64,000 bases of DNA from Chaetoceros tenuissimus (taxonomy: Eukaryota; Bacillariophyta; Thalassiosirophyceae; Chaetocerotales; Chaetocerotaceae), in assembly GCA_021927905.1 (NCBI GenBank), contig BLLK01000069.1, positions 2,170,001-2,234,000 of the forward strand. Reading direction: 5' to 3'. Both the position numbers and the translations under genes were made by a program. Under the pieces are notes generated by a model that worked only from the letters and a program-made list of their open reading frames with translations, was not told the origin of the DNA and made no database searches. Positions 32,782-43,010 of the stretch are shown here, in pieces (positions within the stretch are counted from its first letter, which is position 1; each line of letters starts with the position of its first letter).

Positions 32782-35700
32782 CTAGCTCTTTTTGTATTGC
32801 CAAGTTGCAGCCGACTTTGCCTCTTCATATAGATCTTTGCTTCGTTTAATATTTCTTTTGTCAAAAGCCAAGTCGCTTGTATGTCGAAAATAAATGTTGA
32901 CTTCTTTGCCTATGTACAACCGTTTGTTTCTTCTACGATTGATGACAGCATTGTTGGTCATTCGAAACATTGTTTTAGTGAGAGGGAATAAAAGATCAGG
33001 ATTTGCAAGTGCAAGTGGACCATCGACATCAAATGCCACATCTTCTTGCATCGGAACAGAGCCCCAATCAAGTAACGCATCTGTATCCTTTAATAGGTTC
33101 AACGCATAAGTTGAATCTGTGTAAATTATAGCATTGACAGTCTTGTCTTGCATGTTTTCAACTTCAGCCGCTTGTTTCAGCAACTGAAGAATGACTTTAA
33201 GTGCACCATGACACGCATAAAGTTCACACCTTGCTCTTGATGGTCGCAAGAATGGAAATCCTGCTTGAACGAGCCCAAATTTCAAATTTTCACCATCACG
33301 CGGAAAAATCATTCCAAATGACATTTTAACCGCTTCTTCAAATTTAGCTTCAAAAGTCTCTCCTGCTTTGGCAACTCTTGGGACATAGATTGCTATTCCT
33401 CCCGCCTTTCTGAATCCTCGGACTGAATTAATATCATCACTTGGATAGACTGAACCAGAGCAAAATGCGGAAATATTGATCTCCTTGGCATTTTCATCGT
33501 AAAGTCCCATCGGGGTCTCCTCGATATCACGGTAAAACATCTTTGGCGTCTGAGAAGGTACAGACGGTCTCTTCTTAAAACGGAGTTGTCCATTATTTAT
33601 TCCTTCCGTACATGCGCTGTCTATTGCGGATGCAGTAATATCAAGCATTTTAGTAGCATCTCGAATACCTGAATATACACTATTCACAGTATTGTTTCTG
33701 GTGACTTCAATCACGCTCCGTGTTTCATCCAACGCAAGACCTTCTATACTTTCATCGATTTTCTTTGCTGAAACAATCCTCTTGCGTCCAACAGACTTGG
33801 GTTTTAATCCATCGACAAGCATTATATTTGAGCTTTTGTATTTTGCAAGCCTATTTACAAACACATTCTTCGAAGTGACAAGGATCGAAGGATTGCCTCG
33901 CACGATCTTCACTGCTTCATTCTTCGCAATGTCTGATTGATACCCTTCCTCTTCAAGGGCATCAGCAATCATTTTGATTTTAACCGATATAGAATCAACA
34001 CTATGTGTGAGAATTCTGGGAAAGGATACTAAAAGATCACCAACATCCCCTAAATCATCGAAATTTAGTTCTGTCAAGAGGAAATCAATACAAGGACCAA
34101 TCTTTTTCTTGGAACTTAAGAGTATAATTTGAGGAACAGTCTTTATCATACCACCTACCTCCTCTAAGGAAAGGCCACATTGATAAGTCAACAAATCTAT
34201 CTTAGGTTTGATGTTTCCTTCTAGTGACAGCCCTAAAAATGTGGGTGCTGTTCGTACAACCTTTCTTATAGAAGATTCATCTAAAAGAAGTTTATGCCTG
34301 AAAAATTCTATCTTCGGTCTCATATTAGATTCCACACTATACTGCAAGATAGACGGTTGCTTTAAAAGTGCCACCTTAAAGTCCTTTCGAGAAATAATCA
34401 CTGGAATTGAAGTAAATAGCATTTGAGAAAAATGTTCAAATCTCATTCAGCAAATTTATACAAAAGAACTCACATTCATCTAGAAAGAAATTGATTTGTC
34501 GATCCAGTACCGAAACTTTCTCCTCGCTACTAGTGATACTCATACCGAGCGTAGAAGGCATTCTCAGAATTATCTTTCGAGTTTCTTTTGACGAAAGATG
34601 CAATCGATCCTGAATTGCGTTTATTTTTTTGAGAAGTATGTTTGCGCTGTATGAAGCCAAGCGCGGGTGTGTTTTAATCATGGCAGTGATCTCAGCATTT
34701 GAAACTTGCAGTCTTTTGCGTAGAAAGTGCAGACGGCTCGGGTTTAACTCATTTTTCAATGAAGAGTTGGAATCAAGTAAATCCCAAACAGGATCAGTAT
34801 CGCAGTACAAGACAATAGGAAAACAATCTATTACAAGCCGTATCTGTTCCCATGTAATACCAATGGAACGAAGATACGAGAACGCATACAAATCAGAATT
34901 ATCACAACCAACTATTCTACTCCCCAATTCAATCCTACCCTCGTCTAAAACTTGCATATTTACCCCAAGTTCATTGTAGAAATACAACATACTTTGTTTC
35001 TGTGAGTCTTCGTGGTACAATGACAACAATCTTGGAACTGCTTGAATAGCCAAAGTTGCCTGCTTTATTGATAGGCCGGCACCATGTCCAGTTCTCATCA
35101 TTTTGTAATCTATAGCAAATCAGTGTGGTGAGCTTAAATCAATTTATAGCCTGAAACTCTAAAGACACTTACAGTCGATATCATTGGTACCTTTTCCTTT
35201 TCTGCCTCGGCCAGGTTTTGCAACTGCCCGTATGCTTTCAAGAAATTCTTTATCTATGGGTGATATCAAAAACCGTATTCTCTCCTCCAATTCGTTTATA
35301 TCATATAAACAGAGTTGGGGAAAGCTTGAAATCAGTGCTCTTGCTTCAGATTCTGTGCATGATAGTCCAGACTTTGTGAGTTGCATTAGGATATTGTCTG
35401 AATGTCCCGAGCTGAAAATTTTCCGCTCTCTACCTCTTGTAAACAAATCAATGAGCCTATTATAGTTGTGTTGAATGGATTCTTTCGTATGAGATTCAAA
35501 TCTTTTTGGTGAGACTTCTTTCCCAAGTTGATGTATAAAGGAATCTCTCATTTTTTCTAATTCCGATGATCCTATAGGATACCTTGATTGCTGTCCAGTA
35601 AAGGCAATATTACCAAGGTAGTAAAGTACACTTTTGCTTGTTTCTGTATCCAATTGCTTCTCTTTTATTGTAAGGACATTTGCAGATGGAATAGTACCCA

Positions 35701-36100
35701 TCCCAGCAACAATTAATTCATAATCAAGTTCATCTTTCTCCAGCCCAACATCATGTAATTTATCGATTGTAATATTGGGATATTTTGCTAGGGCATCATC
35801 GAGGAATTCAAAGCTTTCAATAGTTTGATCGCATTGGCATTCGTGTTTTACATAGGATTTGCCTTGTTTTCTCTTATCTGTGCAGTTGTAAACTACATGT
35901 CGTTGATAGGCTCGAGAAAAACGGACATATGTATGATAACGTTCTTCATTTTCATCTCCTTGTTTCACACAAGAAAAAAGTGATTTCTCCTTCATGGCAG
36001 AATTATGCCTCTGTTGATTGAATATGTTTTGATGAAATGCCATCGACAACTCTACGATGAGCGTCAGAGCGAATAATGTAGTTTGTATTCGAAACATCAT
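32782..36100 (-). CDS. Plastid mTERF-repeat protein fused to an RNase H-like domain
   Basis: Exons 36100-35173, 35109-34474 and 34400-32782 give 1060 residues. I start at MMFRIQTTLF because the frame upstream has no ATG; the signal peptide ends SMAF-HQ, a plastid motif. From about 330 to 700 run mTERF-type helical repeats (LRKRLQVSNAEITAMIKTHPRLASYS, LLLDESSIRKVVRTAPTFLGLS and others, with the LxxxP pattern), which bind organelle nucleic acid. About 829-1045 resemble RNase H type 1: RARCELYACHGAL keeps the Glu and IIYTDSTYALNLL the second Asp. The first Asp site reads AFCSGS instead of a YTDGS-type sequence, so nuclease activity is doubtful. It probably acts in plastid transcription or RNA processing. 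Both intron joins are in phase. Confidence 0.85.
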
Positions 36101-36582
36101 GTTCTGCGAGTACAAGTTCTAACAACGTTCTTTTTTCTCTTTCATTTAAAGCAGTCTTCTCCTTTTTGGAAAAACAATGAATTCAGCCACAGTAAGTACA
36201 AACACACATGGAAGACAAATTTCAACTTTAAATGATCAATTCAATAGGTACTGTTTCAATCACAATCAATGTGTTTTCTTCCTCTTTTAGAGGAAAAAAT
36301 GAAGGTGATACGAGGCCGACTTTTTGGTCGGTCGAAGTCGGTCTCAAAGTTCTACGACAGTCGTTTAGTATTTTATCTTTGTCATTTGGCTAATTTCTTG
36401 CTTTCCAAAAACGCTATTCCACGACCAGTCATTTCTCTCATTTCTTATTTCAACTTTCACTTCACAATCACTCACCAGTCTCTACTTCATGTGCAGAAAT
36501 CGCATAAATAACACTGCAGGCAAACTTGTTGAAAACACACCAACACACATTGCACTCTAGCTAGAGTTACGTTTGAAAAGAT
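36101..36582. promoter_or_regulatory. Divergent intergenic region
   Basis: Upstream of both the mTERF gene (-) and the following gene (+). It contains a GC-richer patch near 36305-36350 with GGCCGAC/GTCGGTC inverted pieces. No defined element is recognised. Confidence 0.45.
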
Positions 36583-37884
36583 ATGATCGCCTTGCGTTGT
36601 TTTGATGTGACAATCCTATGTTCAATGTACGCAATTCTTTCAAAATCATTTCTTGCGAATTCTTTTCCAACTACATCGATCCATCAAAGGTATATTAGGA
36701 AAACGTACCCAATATCTTATCAAAGATTTCATCATGAGAAAACATCCACAAGTGGAGAATCATGCTTCGTAGAGACAGTAACATCATGGTTACGTGATAC
36801 CAACATTACATATGGCGATATCAGTGAACAAATATCAAGTCCTTATACAGTTGTAGGGATAGGGAAAGTTGGCGAATGCTTCAAAGTAGGCCTTCACATT
36901 ATACCTTATCCTTCAAAGACAAATATAATAGATCCTACTTTGTGCAAAACTCTGACTGATAACGAAACGCTAACTGTTCAAACAATCATTCATCTACATG
37001 AAGATGTCTGGAATAGAAAAAATGATATTGTAAAAGCAAGACTGGCGGCTAAAGTAAATAGAGTGAATCATAGGTGGTATGCTAGGAAAACTCGTGTGCA
37101 AAGAATAGATATAATCACTGCAATGGAGTTTTTGAATGAGCATCATTTGTGGGGTGCAACGAGAAGCAAATTTAATTATGGTCTATTTGATACAGATGAT
37201 GAATTAATAGCAGTGGCAACATTTTCCCCGAGAAGACATGTTAATAGAGCAAAATCCTCAAGGCCATATAGGTCACATGAGTTGATTCGATATTGTGCAA
37301 AGAAGGATGGACATGTCATTGGAGGCATTACGAAGCTTGTATCAGCATTCTGTAGAGAATTAGCCCCAGACGACTTGGTAACATGCATTGATCGGGATTG
37401 GGGAAGTGGAGAAGGGTGGCAACCTATTGGTTTTGATAAAGTTGCCGTTATGCCTCCGCTGGTGATGGCTATAGATAATAACAGTGGCATTCCAATACGG
37501 AAATATATGGTCGGGGCAGGTATAGGTAGTAAAGAAAACGACTCAAATAATGAAAAAAACGGAAGACCAGGGATTCCTTCAGATGTTTTCATCCAATTAG
37601 GAGAGATTACTGATGATAATGGTGCTTTAGAAGTACTACGATCAAACAACTTGTTTCCAGTTTATGATGCAGGTGTCGAACGTAGGTTATTGGTTATTGA
37701 AAATACAAAACTAGAGACACAAGCAAGTGTGCGTCGCGAGGAACTTGGTCTTGATGACATCATTCATGAGATTGATGTAAAAGATTCAGTGGAAATTTGG
37801 CATAAGTCAAAGCCATCATTTCCTGCCGACTATTATTCAAGTAATACTGGTATCAACTCCCTCTTGATTGATGCAAAAATATAA
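36583..37884 (+). CDS. Unknown protein with a domain like phage/intron endonuclease-associated proteins
   Basis: A single exon of 433 residues. The N-terminus (MIALRCFDVTILCSMYAILSKSFL) is hydrophobic and may be a signal peptide; a Tyr/Arg-rich transit-like stretch follows. About 180-300 read HHLWGATRSKFNYGLFDTDDELIAVATFS, then SHELIRYCAKKDGHVIGGITKLVSAF and CIDRDWGSGEGWQPIGF. That succession (a GLFD...LIAVATF strand pair, ELIRYC, GG.TKL, D.DWG..G) resembles a domain I know from phage and organellar homing-endonuclease-like proteins. The likeness is from memory and unverified. If right, the protein may handle plastid nucleic acid. No nuclease motif such as HNH or GIY-YIG is visible. I would otherwise call it hypothetical. 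Confidence 0.6.
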   Translation: MIALRCFDVTILCSMYAILSKSFLANSFPTTSIHQRYIRKTYPISYQRFHHEKTSTSGESCFVETVTSWLRDTNITYGDISEQISSPYTVVGIGKVGECFKVGLHIIPYPSKTNIIDPTLCKTLTDNETLTVQTIIHLHEDVWNRKNDIVKARLAAKVNRVNHRWYARKTRVQRIDIITAMEFLNEHHLWGATRSKFNYGLFDTDDELIAVATFSPRRHVNRAKSSRPYRSHELIRYCAKKDGHVIGGITKLVSAFCRELAPDDLVTCIDRDWGSGEGWQPIGFDKVAVMPPLVMAIDNNSGIPIRKYMVGAGIGSKENDSNNEKNGRPGIPSDVFIQLGEITDDNGALEVLRSNNLFPVYDAGVERRLLVIENTKLETQASVRREELGLDDIIHEIDVKDSVEIWHKSKPSFPADYYSSNTGINSLLIDAKI

Positions 37885-37987
37885 GTAAAGATTGATTTTA
37901 CGGACCCTTTAATAAATTATCAATATTCTTGGATGCTATTTTAACAATATTTATACTGGTATATGTAATTTTTAAACGGCGCCTGAA

Positions 37988-39817
37988 TTAGTATCCGTAA
38001 CCTTTACCATTTTTATAATATGCCCCAGGCTCTTCATTGAATGTAATTAGGAAATAAGTGAGTGCAGAGGGGATGGCACAAAATACAATGGTCGAAATAA
38101 CATAAACATAACCTCTGATGGGATTTTCAGAAGAGAGAAAATCAGAGAACTCATTGATAAACCCTGAGACTGTGCTCAATGAACCAGCAAATCCAATTTT
38201 GACTGCTCTAATGGTTCCAGACTTCCAAAAATTCTCACCGCCATGCATTCTATACTCAATAGCAATCAGTGCTGCAGATGCTATACACGCTATTACATTC
38301 GCAATTAAAGTCCCCAATGGCAACCAAGGGAATCGCTTCCATCTTCCGTTCCACTCAGACATTCGCTCTCTCGTCAATGCACCCACTGGAGCAAGTAATG
38401 CTGCATATATCATCGTCCTATAGGTAACTGAGTAGTCGTCATCTTCGTTGACTAGAACCAAACCAGTCACCGCAAGAGCTACAAAGAAGAATGCAACCCG
38501 AAATGCAGGAGCAAATCGGAATTCATGGACTTCTAATATTTCTAATCTAGCTTCTGGAATGTTTCGTTTGACTTCCCTCCATTTTTTGAGTGCATCCATG
38601 TCCCATTTGGCCATCATAGCCGACACCAAAAGTTCATCATTAATGTCTTCATCCAACACCAAGCAAGAATACTCGACATCAGTGAGTAGGGGCAAAAGAT
38701 GATTTCCTACTCTTCTATTTTCTCTCGTTGAATTTCTCCAACGATGAAGATGCTCTTCTGCAACGGGATCAATGTATGTAGAAAATTCTCCCATATCCAA
38801 TTCTGACAAAAATCGCCTTTCATAGTCAGAGAGTTGAGAGTTTATGTAAACTCCACATTCCTTCTTCCGAGTGGTGACATTCGCCTCTCTATCCAAGGCT
38901 TCATTAGAAGTAGAATGTAGATATTTCGCCAAATTCTTCCCAAATACAAAAGAAGCCAATGCAGTCTCAACTCCAATTAGATATCCAAAAAATCCTCTAA
39001 AAATTGATGTACCCCTATCCTCGTCAGCACCCATCATTAGAAGAACCATTTCAGAGTTCCAAGAAGAAAACGTTGTCAAACTTCCACAGAAACCCGATAT
39101 AATTGCAATATGAATAATATCCCATTTTTGGAAGAAGTTTTTCTCATTAAGCCATGCAATAGGAAATGCTTTCGGCAAATCGTTCATGGTAGTAGTAGAC
39201 TGCATTAAACCAAGGAAGAAGGACCCTAACAAGTTTCCTGGAAGATCGTTGAAAATAATACCACCTTCCATGTAAGTCTCTCCATTGTCTGTGAAGCATA
39301 GTGCCTGTCCAGCCTTGAGCCAACCTACACTTCCTGGAGATTGACATTCTTCACCAAAGAGTTGCGAAAGTAGAATCCTCAATAAAGTTCCAATCATAGA
39401 GAATACAACCAGGTAGAGAACTTTCACAGCAGCTCTCTTTGTCTTCCCAAAGTACCATTTGCTGCCTGAAATCTGAGTGAATTGCATATCTGGATCAAAA
39501 TCTGCATGTCCGTGGTAAACCTTGAGATCATTATCGTTTTCATTGAATGGTTCATATTTTGATTCTCTTGTCGTATTTGCTCCTGACAAGAGTGAGTTGA
39601 CAGATGTAAGTTCTACTGCATTGGCATCCTCGTCGGCACTTGGAGACATGGCCTGAAATGAGGGTGGAGATGAATAAGTACCAGTATGAACACTATTACT
39701 AGAAACAACACTAGCATTATCTTCCATAGCCTGGAATGGCGTCGAAGATTCATTGTCGGCTGCTTCTGGCGCCAAACCATCCAAGAATGCACTTGATGAC
39801 GTCGTAGGTGGGTCCAT
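37988..39817 (-). CDS. FEX: Two-domain fluoride exporter (FEX / CrcB-Fluc family)
   Basis: A single exon of 609 residues. The first 125 residues are polar and look cytosolic. CrcB-like domain 1 (about 130-310) has GTLLRILLSQLFG, the conserved Asn in LPGNLLGSFFLGLM, and GFCGSLTTFSSW, the Fluc core motif. A cytosolic linker of about 130 residues follows, then domain 2 (about 455-600) with APVGALTRERMSEW, PLGTLIANVIACI and GFAGSLSTVSGF. Eukaryotic FEX proteins are exactly such fused pairs and export F- across the plasma membrane. Both domains keep their Asn and GxxGSxxT elements. The linker is longer than in yeast FEX. It diverges from the SOUL gene. Confidence 0.92.
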   Translation of the reverse strand: MDPPTTSSSAFLDGLAPEAADNESSTPFQAMEDNASVVSSNSVHTGTYSSPPSFQAMSPSADEDANAVELTSVNSLLSGANTTRESKYEPFNENDNDLKVYHGHADFDPDMQFTQISGSKWYFGKTKRAAVKVLYLVVFSMIGTLLRILLSQLFGEECQSPGSVGWLKAGQALCFTDNGETYMEGGIIFNDLPGNLLGSFFLGLMQSTTTMNDLPKAFPIAWLNEKNFFQKWDIIHIAIISGFCGSLTTFSSWNSEMVLLMMGADEDRGTSIFRGFFGYLIGVETALASFVFGKNLAKYLHSTSNEALDREANVTTRKKECGVYINSQLSDYERRFLSELDMGEFSTYIDPVAEEHLHRWRNSTRENRRVGNHLLPLLTDVEYSCLVLDEDINDELLVSAMMAKWDMDALKKWREVKRNIPEARLEILEVHEFRFAPAFRVAFFFVALAVTGLVLVNEDDDYSVTYRTMIYAALLAPVGALTRERMSEWNGRWKRFPWLPLGTLIANVIACIASAALIAIEYRMHGGENFWKSGTIRAVKIGFAGSLSTVSGFINEFSDFLSSENPIRGYVYVISTIVFCAIPSALTYFLITFNEEPGAYYKNGKGYGY

Positions 39818-40216
39818 CTTGATATACAGAGAAGACAGTGTAGTTTAGGTAATGTTGTGTGTATCAATGCACAGCAATCTATCTCTCGTCTGGGGTGAAA
39901 GTAAAATGTAAAATGCGAGATGCGAGGAGGACGACGGGCAACAAAACGCATGCCACCAATTTTTCATTTTTCATCCTTGGTAAGACTAAAAATATCGTAT
40001 GACATCATTGACACTTCTAGATGGAGAAAACTACACGTCATTTTGGAGAAAAGATATTGTACAATACCTTACGATGGATGATACGATGAAAACGATGGTT
40101 TGTAGTAGACCATAGATATTGTTTGTTACCACACCTTTGCATTCGATCTACATCTAGCAACAATCCATTTGTAGGATTCCATAGATTGAGAAGTAGCATT
40201 CCCCTCGACTATCACC
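39818..40216. promoter_or_regulatory. Divergent promoter region, FEX / SOUL genes
   Basis: About 400 bp upstream of both genes. ACGTCA occurs at about 40035, a CRE-like core. Nothing else is recognised. Confidence 0.4.
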
Positions 40217-41473
40217 ATGTTGAATTTATGTAAATACTTTTCATGGTTGTTATTGACAACGAATGCAGTGCTATCGTTTGTCCCTACTAGTAATAGTTTC
40301 GGAGTTCCACTGACTTCAGCAACACAATTATCATCACCAGAGAGTTTTTCTAGGAATGTGGTAGGCGCTGCCTTTACAAGAAACTCGGATGACATCACCA
40401 CACTCAAAGCTACAGCTACAGACAATATGGATGATGCAATAGATATGCAAGATGTTATGGATACGTTGGATAAAGCTTTGAATGCAAAAGCCGACAATGC
40501 ATCGAAGCTCTTGACTATGATTAATGACATGCGACAGAATAAATCACAAGAGGAGCTATCTATTTTCCTAGGTAAAATATTGGAAAAGGTAGATGACTCA
40601 AAGCCCTTTTGGACAAGAATTAGAGTAATGTCCAAGTTGTCAAAACGTGCACGACTTGCTTCTTTGAAAAGAGTACTTGACATGTCTACCCCCACTGCTA
40701 CTGATGACGACGATGAAGATGCAGCAACGAGTAGAAGAATTCGAGCGCTAGTAGTCGCTCTGAGATCCTTGGTGAAAACAAATGACGATGGCACTAAGCA
40801 GGCTTCATCAATTTTCTCTATTGAGAAGGCAGCAAGAAAGGATGCAAAGCAGATGGTTTCAGCAGAAGATATGGAGAGTCGAGTTCCAGAGGGTCTTGAA
40901 ACACCGACATATGAGGTTATTGTAAAGAGACCATCCTTTGAGATTAGAGAATATCAACCATTCTCAGTTTGCAAAGTACCAATGTCGAAACCAAGGCCTG
41001 ATGCTACTGCAACAGATCAAAAAGTGAGCCAACCACAACTCTCTGGAGCATCAAGTTTTGGAGCATTAGCGGGTTATCTTTTCGGCAAGAACAAAGAAGA
41101 AAAAGCAATGAAAATGACGACTCCTGTGTTAACAACTGGAGAAGGAGAAGATAAGTCAATGGCCTTTGTACTTCCTTCAGATTATTGGCAAGAAGATTCC
41201 TTGAAAAATGCACCTACTCCATTGGATAACAGTCTGGTTGAATTGAAAAGAGAAGATGTCAAACAAGTCGCCGTGGTCATGTTTGGAGGATTTGCATCAT
41301 CCAAGGATGTCGAAAGCAAAAAGGAAAAGCTTTTGAAGAGTCTTGAGAATGATAAGGACTGGATGGTTTCACCTGAGAGTGAAAAAATTACTTTGGCTCA
41401 ATATAATGATCCATTTACCCCGCCTTGGCGTAGAAGAAATGAAGTTTCAATTTCAGTGGTTCCTAGGAGTTGA
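40217..41473 (+). CDS. Plastid SOUL-family heme-binding protein
   Basis: A single exon of 418 residues. The start MLNLCKYFSWLLLTTNAVLSF-VP is a signal peptide with a plastid-type Phe motif. Residues about 60-220 are helical, mildly acidic and unassigned. The SOUL/HBP domain occupies about 228-415: ETPTYEVIVKRPSFEIREYQPFSV, then AGYLFGKNKEEKAMKMTTPVL, SMAFVLPSDY and QVAVVMFGGFAS, ending PFTPPWRRRNEV, the standard C-terminal signature. SOUL proteins bind heme or tetrapyrroles; plant plastid members associate with plastoglobules or heme transport. A role in plastid tetrapyrrole handling is inferred from the family. Confidence 0.92.
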   Translation: MLNLCKYFSWLLLTTNAVLSFVPTSNSFGVPLTSATQLSSPESFSRNVVGAAFTRNSDDITTLKATATDNMDDAIDMQDVMDTLDKALNAKADNASKLLTMINDMRQNKSQEELSIFLGKILEKVDDSKPFWTRIRVMSKLSKRARLASLKRVLDMSTPTATDDDDEDAATSRRIRALVVALRSLVKTNDDGTKQASSIFSIEKAARKDAKQMVSAEDMESRVPEGLETPTYEVIVKRPSFEIREYQPFSVCKVPMSKPRPDATATDQKVSQPQLSGASSFGALAGYLFGKNKEEKAMKMTTPVLTTGEGEDKSMAFVLPSDYWQEDSLKNAPTPLDNSLVELKREDVKQVAVVMFGGFASSKDVESKKEKLLKSLENDKDWMVSPESEKITLAQYNDPFTPPWRRRNEVSISVVPRS

Positions 41474-41600
41474 AGTAGGTTTAAATATTATGATTACTAC
41501 AACGTTTCCAAAAGCTTTACATATCTATACTTTGACTGCAATATCCTTTCAAGCAGTTCAAAACTATGTTCAAAGTCCCCCCCAAGTAACCCTGAATTGC

Positions 41601-42626
41601 TCATTCCATATCTTCCTCCTCTGGGATCAAGTCATCAATCATAGTATCTGGAATCCATCGCAGATCTGATTCATAGTGTCCATCGTAGTGGACTTGGTAC
41701 ATGCATTTTGCAGAGACAGTCTTGACGGATCGAACTGTTGCCTTGAACAAAGTTCCCACATCTTCAACATTGACTCTATCTCCTGGTTTGACAGAAGATG
41801 GGTCAAACTTCACATCTCCAACTTCAGGTTCAACCCACTTCGTATTGGCACTGGTTTTGATGATTCTTTTTTTCGAACCTTTACTTTTTACTATTTTCCC
41901 TTCAGGCGCAGGAGGTAAAACGTCATGTACCATTGTTACTGGGATCCAACTTAGCGTATTCGACCTTCTTCCATCATAATGAATACGGTATTGATAAAAA
42001 GGCAGTTTGGAATCAACTTTTTTCACAGTGGCTTTGTAAATTTTGTTGTCAGTGTATTCGACATAGATTCTGTCATTGACCTTTGGACCATTTTTCGCAA
42101 CCTCGGCACGAACTTTGGCTTTTTCACTTGATGATTTCTTCTTTTTACTTTTTGATTTCCCACGTTTTCCTTTCTCTCCCTCTTGAACTTCATCCAGCTT
42201 GCGTTTATTATTGTTTTTCCTTGGTCTACCCCTTCCCCTTTTCTTTGTTTCTGGTTCTTTGATTGTTTCATTCTCTTGTGTATTGACCTCACTTTGGTTA
42301 CTTTCAGTGGGCGTATCTTGAACGCCATTCTCATATGCACTATTGTCTACATCAGGTTGAGTGAATGAGACATTCTCTTCAACAGGTTCTTCCTTAACCA
42401 CAGAGTCAACTGGTTCTTCCTTGACTACAGAGTCTTCTATTGCTTCTTCCTTAATTCTAGTCTCAGGATATGTCTGCTCTGGAGACGCACCAATACTCAG
42501 TCGCTTTGTAACACTCGCAACACCTGTCCATAAACTTTGAAAAATGCCTTTAGAAGGACTTGGCGTTTGTTGAATAGCGGCGGCGGACTCTGCTGCTTTT
42601 TCCTTGTTTTTAAATCTTGAAAGCAT
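41601..42626 (-). CDS. AT-hook and twin Tudor-like chromatin protein
   Basis: A single exon of 341 residues. An acidic N-terminal half with repeated VKEEPVDS/VEE is followed at about 128-143 by KKRGRGRPRKNNNKRK, an AT-hook that binds the minor groove of AT-rich DNA, and a basic patch that should act as nuclear localisation signal. Two Tudor-knot/chromo-barrel-like domains follow at about 180-238 and 277-335, each with NDRIYVEY or GDRVNVED, then YKATV/FKATV, a HYDG motif and WIP (SWIPVTM, RWIPDTM). Such domains often read methylated histone tails. Reader function is inferred. It converges on the SOUL gene, with about 130 bp between stop codons. Confidence 0.85.
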   Translation of the reverse strand: MLSRFKNKEKAAESAAAIQQTPSPSKGIFQSLWTGVASVTKRLSIGASPEQTYPETRIKEEAIEDSVVKEEPVDSVVKEEPVEENVSFTQPDVDNSAYENGVQDTPTESNQSEVNTQENETIKEPETKKRGRGRPRKNNNKRKLDEVQEGEKGKRGKSKSKKKKSSSEKAKVRAEVAKNGPKVNDRIYVEYTDNKIYKATVKKVDSKLPFYQYRIHYDGRRSNTLSWIPVTMVHDVLPPAPEGKIVKSKGSKKRIIKTSANTKWVEPEVGDVKFDPSSVKPGDRVNVEDVGTLFKATVRSVKTVSAKCMYQVHYDGHYESDLRWIPDTMIDDLIPEEEDME

Positions 42627-43010
42627 TGTAAATTTTTAATGCCTTTTAGGAATATGAACTATCGTCTTTCTCTTGGAAACTTTGTTTCTTCTTTGGATTG
42701 ATGATTCGGGTGTAGAGAATCCAGTTATGAACAACACGATGCAACATCACAATCACACACGAAGCAAGAAAACAAACACGAGAGAGAGAGGGGGGAGAAC
42801 ACATTTGAAAAAGGAAATTTTGGCGACTAGGCAAACTACTAAATTAGATATAGACACCGTTTTTCAAATTTTGAAGTCCATGTAAATAGAAGTTGTAGAA
42901 TACAATGACGCAAGCTCGCAAGCTACAATAATTAGCAAGCTCGCAAACTTCACCCAAAACTTCTATCTTTACTTTAAAATGTCTTCTAATAATGGTAACT
43001 TCTCCATTGA
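42627..43010. other. Intergenic with GCAAGCTCGCAA repeats
   Basis: Upstream of the AT-hook/Tudor gene. GCAAGCTCGCAA occurs twice, about 30 bp apart (42910-42956), and there is a GA-rich run (GAGAGAGAGGGGGGAG near 42780). No gene is seen. Confidence 0.55.
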
